64,000 nucleotides of DNA from Heterotrichella gracilis (lineage: Eukaryota; Sar; Xanthophyceae; Tribonematales; Xanthonemataceae). This document shows positions 22,496 to 35,300 of the stretch, one piece after another (position 1 is the stretch's first letter; the number at the start of each line of letters is the position of its first letter). Made by a program: the position numbers and the translations under genes. The notes beneath the pieces are model-generated. The model had not been told where the DNA came from. It did no database searches and saw nothing but the letters and a program-made list of their open reading frames with translations. The stretch spans positions 1 through 64,000 of the forward strand of contig JAULBX010023963.1 of NCBI GenBank assembly GCA_032358255.1. The letters are read 5' to 3'.

Positions 22496-24947
22496 ATGGT
22501 CGAACACAGGGCTCAACCGAGCACTAGTGCTGAACAAATCACACAAGTCCGAGAGGCAGTCTACCACATTGTGACTGACGACGTTGACTTCGCGGGGTTC
22601 CAAGAGCGTGACTTCGAGCTGTTGTGGAGGCACGGATACCGGTCTGTGAGCGCTCTTCAGGAAGCACCAAGGGAAGCACTGCTTGACATAGACCTGCCTG
22701 ACTTCCTGGTTGAGTACCTGAAGCCCTCGGAAGGTGTGCTGCTCGTCCCAATGTGCCTATATGGGAGTGCTGCAAGGAGAAGCACCTGTGCCTAGAGTAG
22801 TGTTGATGGGAGAGTGTTGCCTAGGAGAGTGTTGTTTGGAAAAGCATCTGTGAATGTGCTGTGTATCTGCTGACCTGAACTCCACTTTCAGTTCCCTTGA
22901 AGTCAGGCCTAGGCTTGCTGCCTGCGGGTATATCCTGTCTGTGGACCCTAAACCTAAACTCTAAACCCTAAGAAGCATGCTGTCTGTGGACCTCAAGGTC
23001 GCGTGGGATGAATAGGTGGTTGAAATAGTGCCATGAAAAAGCTGCTTGGCGACCCATACATAAGTGTGGCTGCTAATCTGTCTTATTGCAGGACAGCATG
23101 GGACTAACTATCATAATCAAGCAACTTTCTCTATTTGTGTGTGTGTGTGTGTGCGTACTTTACGATTAATATCAGTGGGCTTCTGCTGTGCTTGTTTGGC
23201 CCGCTTGCAGTCAAGGTGTATGGGGCACGTTGCTGACCCACCAAAACCAAACCCCTCCTGCACCACCCCTTCACCTTGCGCTTGCTTGTTATCAACAGCG
23301 GGACCCGTGTAGATACTCACTTATTCATTTCTTACAGCGGAACCCTGCGACAGTGCGGTGAAGACGCTACACAGAATCAATGAGAAGATTGATCTCCTTA
23401 CGAGGCAAGTGCGCGGCATGTGTGTCATGGTTGGTCAGAAACTGGGTGCGCCAGATTCTGGAGGAGCCTCCAGCACCAGCTACAAGGTGCCCCCACACCT
23501 GACCCCCACAGTGCTGTCATACTACGGCGTGGAGGAAGGGTTCTGCATGGTGACATGGAAAACCCTAGACCCCAGGGATGTGCAGTGTGCGCGCATTGTG
23601 CCAGAATGGGGCGGCCCAAACGGCGACGTCAGTTACATCAGTGTGGGTATTGATGACCTTGACGACCCCAGGAACCTGGTGCGCTGCAACACCGCGTTTG
23701 CGAGGGGCTGGGGCGACTCAAAGGCCTGCTTCTGCCAGGACTTGAGTACAGGTAGGCTCCCAATCGTTGTGCGGCATGATTTTGCTCATTGCGCAGGGTT
23801 CTGCTTTATTGAATGGTGTATGGCACCTGCTGCACCGTCAGTATGTCATTTGCAGCATGCTATTTTAGAAACAATTTTTCGGAAGCACGTGATTAAACAT
23901 TTCGAAAGGTTAAAACTCTTCGAAAAAAAGTTTGAATTTTACGAGAAATTCGGAACCACGTGATTAAACTCTGTGACCAGCCGATGCTGAATGGTATATG
24001 TGGTGGGGCTCAAGCTTGTGCCAGGGTGGGCATGTTAAGCTGCACATCCAAGTCACTGGCGCTGGACAGGAGCCGTGAACACATTGACAGTCGGGCAAGT
24101 ATTACTCTTGCGCTTGGTCCTCTATTATCTTATAGCACATTATTGGTGGATTGTGTGCAGGCGTTGAGCTGTTCCAAGTCGTGGTGCTGGATCAGGGGCT
24201 CTTGGACAAGCCCGTACGGGACTACCCAGGCGCAAACCTGCAGGCAAGCACCTAAACCCTAAAACCCTAAATCCTAAAAAGGGGAATATTCGTGGTTTTT
24301 GTCAAGATCTTTGGGTCAGGAGCTACTGGACAAGCACACAAGCAACTACTCAGGCGCAAAACTGCAGGCACGCACCTAAACCCTCAACCTGCAGGCAAGG
24401 CTATAAACGCCAGACTCTATACTTGCAGGCAAGCACCTAAACCCTATACCTGCAGGCAAGCACCTAAACCCTAAACCCTGATCCTGCAGGGCAAGCACCT
24501 AAACCCTATACCTGCAGGCCAGGGCAGGCACCTAAACCCTAAACCCTAACCCTGCAGGAGTGCACCAGGCTTGAGCTGGGCGAGATGACATGGGGGGATC
24601 TTCACAGGCAGCACAGCCTGAAGTTTGGCAACCGCCACCGCCCTTTCAGGCGCGGCCTGTCATTCATGGCTAGGACGCTCGTCAGCCGTGTGGGGAGGGA
24701 AGGTGGCCATGTGGGGATGGTAGGAAATCATGTGGGGATGGAAGGAAGCCAGCAGCTGCCTGCGGATGTGCAGCCCGACTCCCCAAGGTTCTCCTACTCC
24801 AATGACGGGTCTAAGGTGCTTTCCTGCTTTTGGGTGAGGGAGTGGCTGGCGGACAAAAACAACGTGTTTGATCACCCACCGGAGCATGACCCGCTGGTGG
24901 GCAGTGAGGCTAACATCGACACTTCAGCAGCTGGGCAGGGAGTCTAA
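22496..24947 (+). CDS. Protein with degenerate HNH_2-like region, unknown role
   Basis: Exons 22496-22733, 23338-23751, 24161-24243 and 24558-24947 join in frame to 374 aa. The start at 22496 was chosen because it opens the conserved-looking block; an upstream ATG in the same frame exists at 22400 but precedes low-quality sequence. Residues about 20-80 are a small acidic helical region (FQERDFELLWRHGYRSVSAL). Residues about 157-245 contain CARIVPEWGG, then DDPRNLVRCNTAFARGWGDS, then a strand-like VELFQVVVLDQGLL, the order seen in HNH_2-type nuclease domains (H-I-V-P ... N-x-L-L-L ... F-D-R-G). The first catalytic His is absent (CARIVP), so activity is doubtful. The third intron appears to use a GC donor (CTGCAG|GCAAGC). 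The family assignment is tentative; the reading frame is better supported than the function. Confidence 0.5.
23134..23154 (+). repeat. GT dinucleotide microsatellite
   Basis: A run of about nine GT units in the first intron of the HNH-like gene. Confidence 0.95.
24235..24557 (+). repeat. Tandem exon-end/donor repeat in the HNH-like gene intron 3
   Basis: The exon 3 end and donor CTGCAGGCAAGCACC followed by TAAACCC recurs about six times up to the next acceptor. A larger, decayed copy of most of exon 3 (AGGAGCTACTGGACAAGC ... ACTACTCAGGCGCAAAACTG) lies at 24315-24370. Every unit contains both a potential acceptor (CTGCAG|) and a potential GC donor. Confidence 0.85.
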
Positions 24948-26222
24948 CATTTATGATCAGCAGCTGGGCAGTTGATCTAACATTGCAAGCGACGAGGCAC
25001 ATGGGATGCAGCCAGTGAGAGGGTCCACTGAGTAGAAACCGTGATCAGCAGTCTCTGCTAGTGCTGGATGCAGGCGGAGGGATTCCTAGTCTGCGACAGC
25101 AGGTGGGCGATGCTAGCTTGAATATGGAGTTTTGAGCCCTGACCTGTACCCAAATCCCGGGCAGGGGACTTGGAGCCACATGTCATGGCTGCAGTGATAG
25201 CATGCACGCGCCACCTGACTTGCATTCTGTTGCTATGTATATCATTCATATCCACTGCCGTATGATGGAGGTGGCTAAGCGCTGCATTTGGCAATGCCCT
25301 GCATGGGTAATCTGTATGCCAGTCACTCTCCACCAGAAGCTTGCAAACAGATCATTTGATATTGTACGCCAGGCATTTTGCTCATTGCAAAAGGTTCATG
25401 AGCGCGTGCTGCCAACACTGGCACATGCGCTTGGTTCTGATGTCCATCCTTTGCCAAATCAATGTACAGGTTCAGGGTCAGCAAGGCTGCGGAATAGGGG
25501 AGTGATGACAGGGGCGGGGCAAAGGCAGGCGCAGTGGCAGTGGCAGTGGCAGGGACAGTGGTGGGGGACAGGCGACAGGGGTGGGTTGAGGGACAGGACA
25601 CGGGCAGGGCACCGGCAGAGGACTCAAAAGGGGAAGGAACTGGGGAGCTCAGTGAGCCCTCGTGAGCCCTCGAGGAAGCCCTAGGGGTTGCATTGCAGGG
25701 TTGAACCAGATTGCAGACAGTCAAGGAGTGCAGCTGTGGGTGCAGGAATGGGTAAAATAGAACAAAAGCGCAGCAACATAGCTGCTACCGTCATCATTAG
25801 TTAACCTTTAAGTATCTGTTATAAAGCCTTTTGGCAACAAATGCCCCGGGCCCGCCACTGGCCTAGTATGTCTTTCCTACACTATATCTGCATATGTGGA
25901 ACCAAATAGGTTAGAGGCAAATAGTGGTAGAGCTGCAAGCATTTGCCAATCATTTGTCATTGAACAACAAAAAGTTTTGCCCCAAAGTTGCAACATGAGC
26001 CACATGGACAAATTACCCTTCTGAAGGGTTTGTAGGGCCGCTAATATTCTCACCCGCGGGGAGGTCGGACTTGGGCAGAAGAGTGGTGGTGCCAGAGGCA
26101 CTCGCATATACAGGGCGGCGCCTGCCTCCCTGCCTCTCTTCTTGCTGCCGTGCTGTCTGGCGTTGTGCAGGCAATACCACAGCAGTTGGTAGCTCGCTCC
26201 CCCGCGCATCAAACCCGCAACC
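24948..26222. other. Intergenic region, HNH-like gene to eIF5A
   Basis: No supported gene. It holds a GGCAGT microsatellite around 25530-25555 and G-rich sequence to 25680. The eIF5A promoter should lie in the last few hundred bases; the start codon context is CAACCATGGC. Confidence 0.45.
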
Positions 26223-27997
26223 ATGGCTGACGCCGAGAACCACGACGATCACGGCCATGACGTGCACTTTGAGAGCGCCGACGCTGGTGCATCTCTCACC
26301 TACCCCATGCAGGCCGGCAGCATCCGCAAGAACGGCTTCCTGGTGATCAAGGGCTTCCCGTGCAAGGTGCGTGGGTGGCCCTGGGTTCGATCCAGGCAGC
26401 AATGTAGTATTTGGGACGGCCTGGCATCCACTTGCGTGCCGTCATGGTGTTGGGTGAAGGGTGCACAGTTGACATTTCAGAACCTGGCTGCTGTTGCCCA
26501 ACAGGGGCTGATGTACTTTGCCCAATGCACCGTGTTTTGGTGTGCACGGTTGTGGGGGGCTGGCGGTTGGTGGTGCATGCACAGGTGGGGTCCTCACTCG
26601 TGGTCTGCATTGAATGCAGGTGGTGGATGTTTCCACCTCCAAGACGGGCAAGCACGGCCACGCCAAGTGTCACTTCGTCGCCGTGGATATTTTCACCGGC
26701 AAGAAGTATGAGGACCTGACCCCCTCCTCCCATAACTGCGACGTAAGTTACACGGCTTTAGCTTCTTCCTGTGCTCATAAGATGGGCCCAAAATCTTCAC
26801 AATGGGTTGACACGGTTGTTGAGCGAGCTCCTGGTCTCTGCAGGTGCCACACATCAACCGCCAGGAGTACACCCTGCTGGATATCTCCGACGACGGCTTT
26901 GTAAGTACACTCCTTTGGCCACCCAATGCACTCACAGGCTCCTGTGGGCCCCTCATTCAAAAAACCACCACTGAGCACGAGGCAATAGACTTGACCAGGG
27001 CGCTATGGGGCCGGTTCCTGTGCCCTCTCAGCCTCGTGTGAAGTCGTTCTTGCCTCTTCTTGGCATGGATTTGGGCATTCCGAATAGGCAGACTGCAACT
27101 GACCCCTTCACCTGACCTCTGCCACTCAGCCCCCTTGGTGACCTTAGCCCCTCTTGTTCCTGTCCTGCTGGACATTACCCTTGTTATCTACCCTTTGTTG
27201 CTACTCCTTCTAGCTTCACTTGGTATATACCCGCTCTATGAGTGCTTCCTAGCTTCCCGTCATGCACAATAGGTCGATGCCATTGTTGTACACCCCTTTT
27301 AGTAGCCTTGCTGTTTCCCACGCAGGTGTCCCTGATGGACGACGCCGGCAACACCAAGGATGACCTGACCCTGCCCAAGGGTACCGACGAGTCTGAGAAG
27401 CTTGCTGAGCAGATCAAGAAGGACTTTGACGAGGGCAAGGAGCTGACCGTGACTGTGCTCAAGGTAAGGAGATCGTCAGTCAGTTGATGAGTTTAGCAGT
27501 CACATGCATTCCAACAATACAGGCAATTCAGCAGTCAGTCTTGCACGTGCTCTAGGTAAGCAAGTGCGAAGGAAGAAAAGGAGCCCAGGTGGTATAGCCC
27601 AGGTGGGACCCACTGTGTAGTGCATCCTGTTCCTTCATCTTGCATGGTCACATAAGGGTGCCGCAGCTACAAAGCGTGACACTAGTATGCCATAGCCTTG
27701 CCAAGCGCTGGCAGAACACGCGTCCATAGCTGCAACCTGAAAGGGTCTTGTGAAGCTGCATGGCGGGGGCAGGTGGCTGAAGGTGGTGTGCAGGTGGTAT
27801 CAAGATGTTGACAATACGTGTGGGGTGCATTCGCTTTCTTTTTGGGGGCTAGTGCTGTGGGGGAAAAGAAAGGGGGGCTGTGGGTTGAGGTTGGACGCTG
27901 ATGATGCTGATGTGGCCTGGTACTGATAGAGGCTGTGGCTGTGCAGGCTATGGGAACTGAGATGATCAACTCCCTCAAGACCACCGCCGGTGCCTAA
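26223..27997 (+). CDS. Translation initiation factor eIF5A
   Basis: eIF5A promotes translation elongation and termination at difficult sequences after hypusine modification. Five exons: 26223-26366, 26620-26742, 26844-26900, 27326-27463 and 27947-27997, all phase 0, giving 170 aa. Residues 1-20 are a short acidic N-terminus. The hypusine loop reads [12 protein letters not shown], with the modified lysine expected at K59. Residues about 30-95 form the N-terminal SH3-like barrel ([18 protein letters not shown]). Residues about 96-170 form the OB-fold ([20 protein letters not shown], then [11 protein letters not shown]). Length is slightly above the usual 155-160 aa because of a His/Asp-rich N-terminus. 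Each internal exon begins GTG or GCT after CAG. Unlike its neighbours it shows no obvious exon echoes. Convergent with CAND1. Confidence 0.97.
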
Positions 27998-29372
27998 GCT
28001 TGCGCGCGTTGTGGGAGCAGGTTTTGGCGCCACCACCCACCTCACCAAACACCTGGTTTCACACCAAACCCTGGTGGGCGCTGGGTGCGGGGCCATACCT
28101 GGCGTGTCATATACAGCCCTTCACACTGGTGCTTGCACAGCAGGATCGAACCTTGGACCTCGTTATTTCCAGTAAGGGGTCACGCGAGTGGACCTGTTGG
28201 CTGCAGCAACACTGTACTAGCATGGGCTGACATGCTGCGTGGCGCCCCCAGCACCTTTGTCGCACACTTCTATTAATGGGGACGGGCGGATGGGGTGGGA
28301 TGTTTTCTCAGATCCAGTAGTTGATTTCGTTTGAGGAAGGAATGCCCAGTTGGCTATAACACCACCACCTGAAGCTCCGACTAGCATACTAGGACGTAGC
28401 AGTGGATGTTTTGCAGTGGATGTTTTGATTTCAGTATTTCCCTTCATACACATATTCAAGCCACGGGGGTGACTGTGCCCCCGTCGCTGGTGCCTTGAGC
28501 ACCACTAATTGTATTCAAGCGCCGCGCTGCGCACCTGTCAGGTTGCATGCGGTGCGTGACTGTAAAAACCAGTTGCTTCAATCTTGATCATTGGAAAAGC
28601 TGTCACACAGAGACGCTCATTGTGCACAACCTGAATAGGGATCTCGCGTAGGAATCAGGATGTTCCAGCGCAAGATGCACTCTTGCCCTCGAAGCCTTAG
28701 ACTACCCCTGGTGCAAATTTGGCAGACGGGATCAGCCTTTATGGACACAATCACTGTGTTTGCAGTGGCGTTCATTCTCGCACAGTGTGATGTCATCCAC
28801 GCCGGTGGCATAGTGACATGCCTGCACGGCATGATGCAAGCTGCACATTGAGCTTCTGATGCCCGCTCGCAACGCAGTCAGACTCTTGACACAAAGCAAA
28901 TATTGCAGTCAGCTTGGTGCATGCCTACTGTAACTGTTACAGCCCTGGTCCATAAACCCCTGCTAGGGTAAGCCGCTGGCCGGTAAAACCCCGCCAGGAT
29001 CAGCTGGGGCCCATAAAATCCCACTGAGCATACGCCAGTGTGCATCCCTGCCAGGGTCACATCCCCGTACGCCACCCTCTCCCTGCCCCCACTCGCATTT
29101 GCAAGCTGCAGCTGCTGACAGGTATCAGGTTCCCTAAGAGCAGCGCAATGCGTGCAGCAGGTCTTGAAGCACCTCTCGTGAGCCAAAACCTTGCAAAAAT
29201 GTCTGACAAAGCAAGCTGAAAGGACCTTGCCATTGCTTTACCCCCCGGCCTACCACACCGCCCCCCTCCAACCCCCCTCCATTGCATACACCCTCTCACG
29301 CCACGTCCATCGCATGGGACCCACATTGCAACCCCCCATTTCCCTCCCACCCCCCCACCAAATGGATGCATC
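27998..29372. other. Convergent 3' intergenic region, eIF5A / CAND1
   Basis: This holds the 3' ends of both genes. No protein or RNA gene supported. A TGTAA element, the green-algal polyadenylation signal type, occurs at about 28560, which would give eIF5A a long 3' UTR if used. Confidence 0.4.
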
Positions 29373-32300
29373 TCACGATAGATCCATAGCATCCACCCCC
29401 TCGGCCTCCGCCCGCTCCTCCCGCACCGCAGCGTACTTTGCCGCCATGGGCCCCGTGAGTACGGTGGTGGTCATGAACTGCTTGAAGGGCGCGCAGGAGG
29501 AGACGTTGGGCAGGCGCGACAGGGAGTCCACAGCGCGCAGGCAGCTGCGCAGCATGTCGTCGTTGCGGTCGATCTGCAGGGGGGTGGGGGTGGTGGTGGG
29601 TGAGTGATGGCCGCGAAGCAGGTGCTGGTGGTGAGTGGGTGGTGGGGTGGGTAGGCGGGAGGTTTGAGGGGAAGGAGCGGCGCTGGGTAGGCGGGATAGC
29701 CAGTTCAGAGATCCCTACCCCACACCCTAAGCAAGGGTACTCCAGCCCGTTCAGCTCCCCAAGCAGGTACCACACCACACCCCAACACCCTACCAAGGGT
29801 ATTTACCCCATGTCCAACCCTCACCTCCTGCTTGACCGCATCTGACTTGAGCTTGGTGGTGAGTGTCTTCTCAAGCGGGTCAACCAGCCTGTCCAAGCAT
29901 GCCAGGGTGCGCGCAGGGGCCACCGCCGCTAGCTTGGACAGCAGCAGGTGGCAGGGCATCTTCACATCGTAGTGGTCCTGGGAATGTGGGACATTGCAGG
30001 GTTAGTGTTAGGGTTAGGGCGGCATGTCGTGTGTCAGGCTACAGGGCTTGGTTTCAGTGCCCCACTCGCAGCAGGCCAGCAGCATGGCCATGCCCTCAAG
30101 CACAGCTTTGCTAATGTGGTGCTGACGTGCCTGGCCATACCCTAAACCCTGAAGTGTACACCCAAAACCACGACTCCCCTTACCTTGAGCCCCGACTCCA
30201 GCTGCGGCACAAACCCCCCAAAGTCGATCTGCCCCGCGCAGCACCCGAGCAGCATATCCATGCACTCGAACGCGGCCTTGCGCAGCTCCAGACCATCATC
30301 AATCTGGTGCTTGAAGGGCCCCAGGTCCACGGTTCGAACCAGGGATGGGTCCAGGGCGGTCTGGGAGTAGAGGAGCGGTAGGAGGGAGGGGAGCGCGTCG
30401 CCGATGAGCGAGGGCTTGAGGTGCGCCACGGTGCTGAGGGCGAGCACTGCTGCCTTGCGCACGTGCCTGAGGGAGAGACAGGTCAAGGGTTTAGGGTTTT
30501 CTAAGGTTTGACGGTTGAGGATTCTGATGTCCTGGTATATCTACCTCAGCAACCCTCAACAACCCTCAACAACAATCTCTACCCCAATCCCCCATCTATC
30601 CTGGCCCTTCAGCAGCCCCTCAGCCAGTGCCTCCCTTAGTACGAATCCATGGGGTAGGGGCCTCACCCCTTGTTCCCTTGCATTTTACGCAACAATTATT
30701 AGATTTATTACACCTTTTACAATCCAAATCTCACAAGTTTAAACCCTCTCAACACCCCACCTGTCTTCGTCCTTGACCAGCAGCAACCCCTCAGCAAGCG
30801 CCTCGCGCAGCGCGGGGTCAATGGGGTGGGGGGGCTCCACCACCGCGTGCTTCATGGCAGCCACCACCACCCCCCTGGTGCACGCAGAGGGGGAGGCGGC
30901 GCCCTCCCTCAGCCTTGGCAGCACCAGTGGGGGGTGGAGCAGGGCCAGGTTACCCAGGCACTCGGCCACCACGTTGCGGCACTCCTCCTCCCCTTCGCTG
31001 GAAGCCAAAAGCAGGTCCAGTACCTGAAAGTTAGGGTGTATGGTTTGTCAGTGATGCATGTGTAGAGTTTGGGCTTGAGCAGGGCGCGGGCTTTTCAGGG
31101 ATGGTAACTTGGGGTTAGGGCTTAGGGTTTGGGTGGAGCAGGGCCAGGTTACCCAGGCACTCGGCCACCACGTTGCGGCACTCCTCCTTGCCCTCGCTGG
31201 AGGCAAGGAGCAGGTCAAGTACCTGGGGAGGGTAGGATTTTGATATTTGTAATTTGGGATCCTCTCAATTAAAATTGTTGACATCACTTCACACAAAACT
31301 TCGTGCCGGGATATGCATGTTTGGTTTGGGGTTCGCGGCTGCAGAAGTGAACCCTAAGCAGAGAGGGAGCCTCTCAGAATTAGTACCTAATACTCTAGGT
31401 ATTAATCACCAGTAATGATGAGCCAGTACCGCCGCCGCCACCACCACAACCACCGCCCCCCCCACCTGTTGCCTTGCCCCCTGGTCCAGCTGCGCGCCCC
31501 CCTCCGCCCCCTCCCCCACGCTGGTGATCACCTCGTTCAGCGCCTTGAGGAGCAGGTACTGCTGGCCGGGGTTGGAGCGCTGGGCGGCAACCTGCAATTA
31601 ATCGAACATAAAATAAGCACAAATAATGTAATATGACCCTACAATCTCGTTCAGCGCCTTGAGCAGCAGGTACTGCTGGCCAGGGTTGGAGCGCTGGGCG
31701 GCAATCTGCAAACATCACCACAAAATAGTCGGATATAACCCTAAAATGACCTGCAAGTACGTTGAATAACAACAACACAACCGCACAAAACAAACAATGA
31801 CATGGGACTCCACAAAGCAACCTGGGCAGCAACCTGCATACATGTATTGGAATATAAATAGAGGATAGATGAATATAACCATAAACTTGCCAGTGCACAA
31901 AACCCTCCCCTAAGACCTACATCCCTGTTCTCTCAACCCTACACCAGCTCACCTGCTGCAGTATGAGTGGCAGGTATGTTGCCAGGCTGCCCACCACCAG
32001 TGCAAAAAACCCTCCCCTAGGGCTTACATCCCTGAACCCCAAACCCTAAACCCTAAGCCTCACCTGCTGCAGTATGAGTGGCAGGTATGTTGCCAGGCTG
32101 CCTACCGCCACTCCACCCAGTGCCACTGCCGCAGCGGAGTTGATGTCTTGGGAGGGGGACTGCAATCGGGGAGCAACACAGTTGGAATGAAACCCATAAG
32201 ATTATTATATCATATATCTTCAACATGTTTACTGAGAGAGTTAAAGTCTTGGGACAGGCCACTGTACAAGCAAGCAAGGGCGGTGGGAGGGCAAACAAGG

Positions 32301-35300
32301 AGATTGATGTTTGACACCAAGCTCTGGTGAAAACTGACCCACCTGCAGCGCCTTGCTGAGAATGGCCTCCAACTGAGGCACCTGCGCCAGGTCAGATCCC
32401 CTGCCAATCTCCCCAAGGCACAGCAGCGCCAGCCTCTGCTTCGCCTCATCTCGCGTGCTCTGGAGGGTGGATAGCAAGGAGGCGGTGGTGGTGGCAAGCT
32501 GGGCGGGGCCTGCGGGTGGGTGGTGAGGAGTTTGGGTGTCTGGATGCAAATGGTGTCTTTAGGTTTTGCAGCAACCCTAGACCTTCTGCAAAAATGTCAC
32601 GCGTACCAGCATCGCAATGCACTGCACTGCACCCCAGATGCTACCCTTGCCCGCACCCTCCAATTGACTCACAGCCAGCGGCTGCGTCCTCACACCACAA
32701 ACCCTGCCAAAAACTCACCCCTTACGCACCATAAACCCCTAAGAAAACCGGAAACCTACCCACCTGCAACGCGCACAAGCACCGCGATACACCCAAAGAA
32801 CCAAAATCTGCGCACCTGCCGCGCGAACGAGTACGGCGATGCACTGCGCCACCGAATGCTGCGCGCCCTTGCTGGCCCACTGCGCCTGGCCCGCAGCCAG
32901 CAGCTGTGCAAGCAGCGCCTGCGCCCCCATGGCAAAACCCCAAAAAAAACACCCTGAGAACCCTGAAATCCTGGAGAAAAATACCATGCGCACCTGCCGC
33001 GCGGACCAGGACAGCGATGCACTGCGCCACCGAATGCTGCGCGCCCTTGCTGGCCCCCTGTGCCTGACCCGCGGCCAGCAGCTGTGCAAGCAGGGCCTGC
33101 GCCCCCGCCCCCTTACCCCCGGCCTGGGCCAGGGATACGAAGAAGGCTTGGAGCGAGGCCAGGGCTGAGCCTTGGAGCAGTGGCGATGTCACCAGGGCCA
33201 TGGCTTGGGGGAGGACCTGCGGAGGGTGGAAATCGTGGTGGTGGGGTGGGGTGGGGGGAGGGGAAAGGGAGACCAAAGAACATTATGGCCTGGTCAAGGG
33301 GGACAATTGCCTCATGGAAAAGGGGTATCACAAAGACGAAACTTCCCATCCCATGGCAGTCGGCTGAAGCAGCACGCATGCGCATTCCAGCCACCTCTAT
33401 TCCAGGGTATAGGGTACACATTGATCCATGCCACAACAAAGAAATGGCACAATATGATTGCATCAGTAACCCCGCGTGCCCAACATCACCCACTGAGACA
33501 CCCACCCAGCCACCGCACCCCCCTTCTCCGACCAACCCCTGCACCCCCCTGTAGAAACCGGTACGTCAAGCTAAATCCACTGATTCGGTACTTTGAGCAC
33601 CTGATTTAGCTTAACGCATCGGTTTTCTACAGACTGACTGGTGCCCCATACCACCCGTGCAATTGATCGGCGGTCTGCAGAATTGAAGCATTGGCCAGCA
33701 GATAGGTTCACACCAAACCACCAAAGTCCCCACGGGCACCACCACCTGAGTGCTATTGTGGACTATTGGCCATCTGGATGCGAAGCAATCCACCGCCCAA
33801 CGCTCAAAACCTGCAGACTGCCTAACGACTTGCCCTCTTCAGTTTGGGTGCAACTGGTCGGCAGTCTGCAGAATTGAAGCATTGGCCAAACGGATAGCTT
33901 CAGACCAAATCACCAAAAGTGCCCACGAGCACCACCACCTGAGTGTTNNNNNNNNNNNNNNNNNNNNNNNNNNNNNNNNNNNNNNNNNNNNNNNNNNNNN
34001 NNNNNNNNNNNNNNNNNNNNNNNNNNNNNNNNNNNNNNNNNNNNNNNGTTGTGGACTATTGGCCATCTGGATGCGAAGCAATCCACCGCCCAACTCTCAA
34101 ACCTGCAGACTGCCTAACGACTTGCCCTCTTCAGTTTGGGGTGCACCTGATCGGCAGTCTGCAGAATTGAAGCATTGGCCAAGCGGATAGCTTCACACCA
34201 AACTACCAAAAGTCCCCACGAGCACCACCACCTGAGTGCTGTTGTGGACTATTGGCCATCTGGATGCGAAGCAATCCACCGCCCAACTCTCAAACCTGCA
34301 GACTGCCTAACGACTTGACCCCCTTCAGTTTGGGCTTTGGTGGGGCACCACCAGGTCTGTGTCCACACACCACGGCAAGGGGAATATGATAACAATAGGT
34401 CCTATTATTATCTTAGTACCCACACACACAGCTCACCCCTCCCCCCACACACCAATCCCCCCCCCCCACACACACCACCTCCGACAAACCCCGCAACTCA
34501 GCGCGGGTGCCCCCGCACCACCGCCATACACAGCTCCAGCGCCAGGGAGGAAACAACCACCCCCACCTCCTCCGCCACCGCCCCCACGCACTTGCAACCT
34601 CATGTGGGAACACCAGGTCACACACATCTTGCCCACACCGCCATCCAGCGTTGTCATGGAATTATTCCCGCACACACCCACCTTCTCCGAAACCACCCCC
34701 GCGCAGCGCGGGTGCCCCTTCAGCACCGCCACGCACAGCTGCAGCGCCAGGGAAGAGAGCACCAGGTCTGAATCAGCCACCAGGGGCGCGGCCTCCTCAA
34801 CCACCGCCGCAAGGGTGGGGGCGGGCACGCCCTGGCTGTGGTTGGACACCATGGCCTGCGGGTGGGGGGTGGGGTTGTGGCAGACGTCAGGAAAGTAGCT
34901 GTTGTTTTGATTCCCTCTAAATTTCAATTGAATGTTGCCCAGTACTTCCCTCAGTTGGTAATTTGTATTGCTGGCCCCAATGGGGGGGTTTAGACATCGG
35001 CTCCGCAAGCACCAATCACACCACAGATAAACCCGATCGCAAAAGCACCGGCATCCACCACAAAAACACTTTCATCCCTAAAAGACAAGCCATCCCCAAC
35101 CTCGCGTACCTCCAGTGCCAGCAGGGACGCCTGCCGGAGCGGCCGGTTGGCCTTCCTCAAAAAGGAGGTCAGCTCAGCAACCACCGCCTCACTCACCGCC
35201 CCCAGGTCCAGGCGCAAGGGGGAGCGCGCTACAGTAATGAACGCCTTGACAGCAGCGAGGCGTGTGGTTTCGTTGCGCAGCCGCTCCAAGAGCACGCGCA

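Noticed and set aside
24240-24557. Regularly spaced CTGCAGGCAAGCACC repeats resembling a CRISPR array
   Set aside because: The genome is eukaryotic, spacers are short CCCTAAA runs rather than unique sequence, and the repeat equals the adjacent exon end and donor.
30318-30335. GGTTCGAACC resembling a tRNA T-loop
   Set aside because: It lies inside a CAND1 coding exon in the correct frame, and no acceptor stem or anticodon arm can be formed. Similar GGTTCGAT at 26380 is in an eIF5A intron without tRNA structure.
31395-31898. Long minus-strand open frame with two repeats of a CRPALQ block
   Set aside because: It is a shifted frame over CAND1 exon 19 and its echoes; the CAND1 frame is the coding one.
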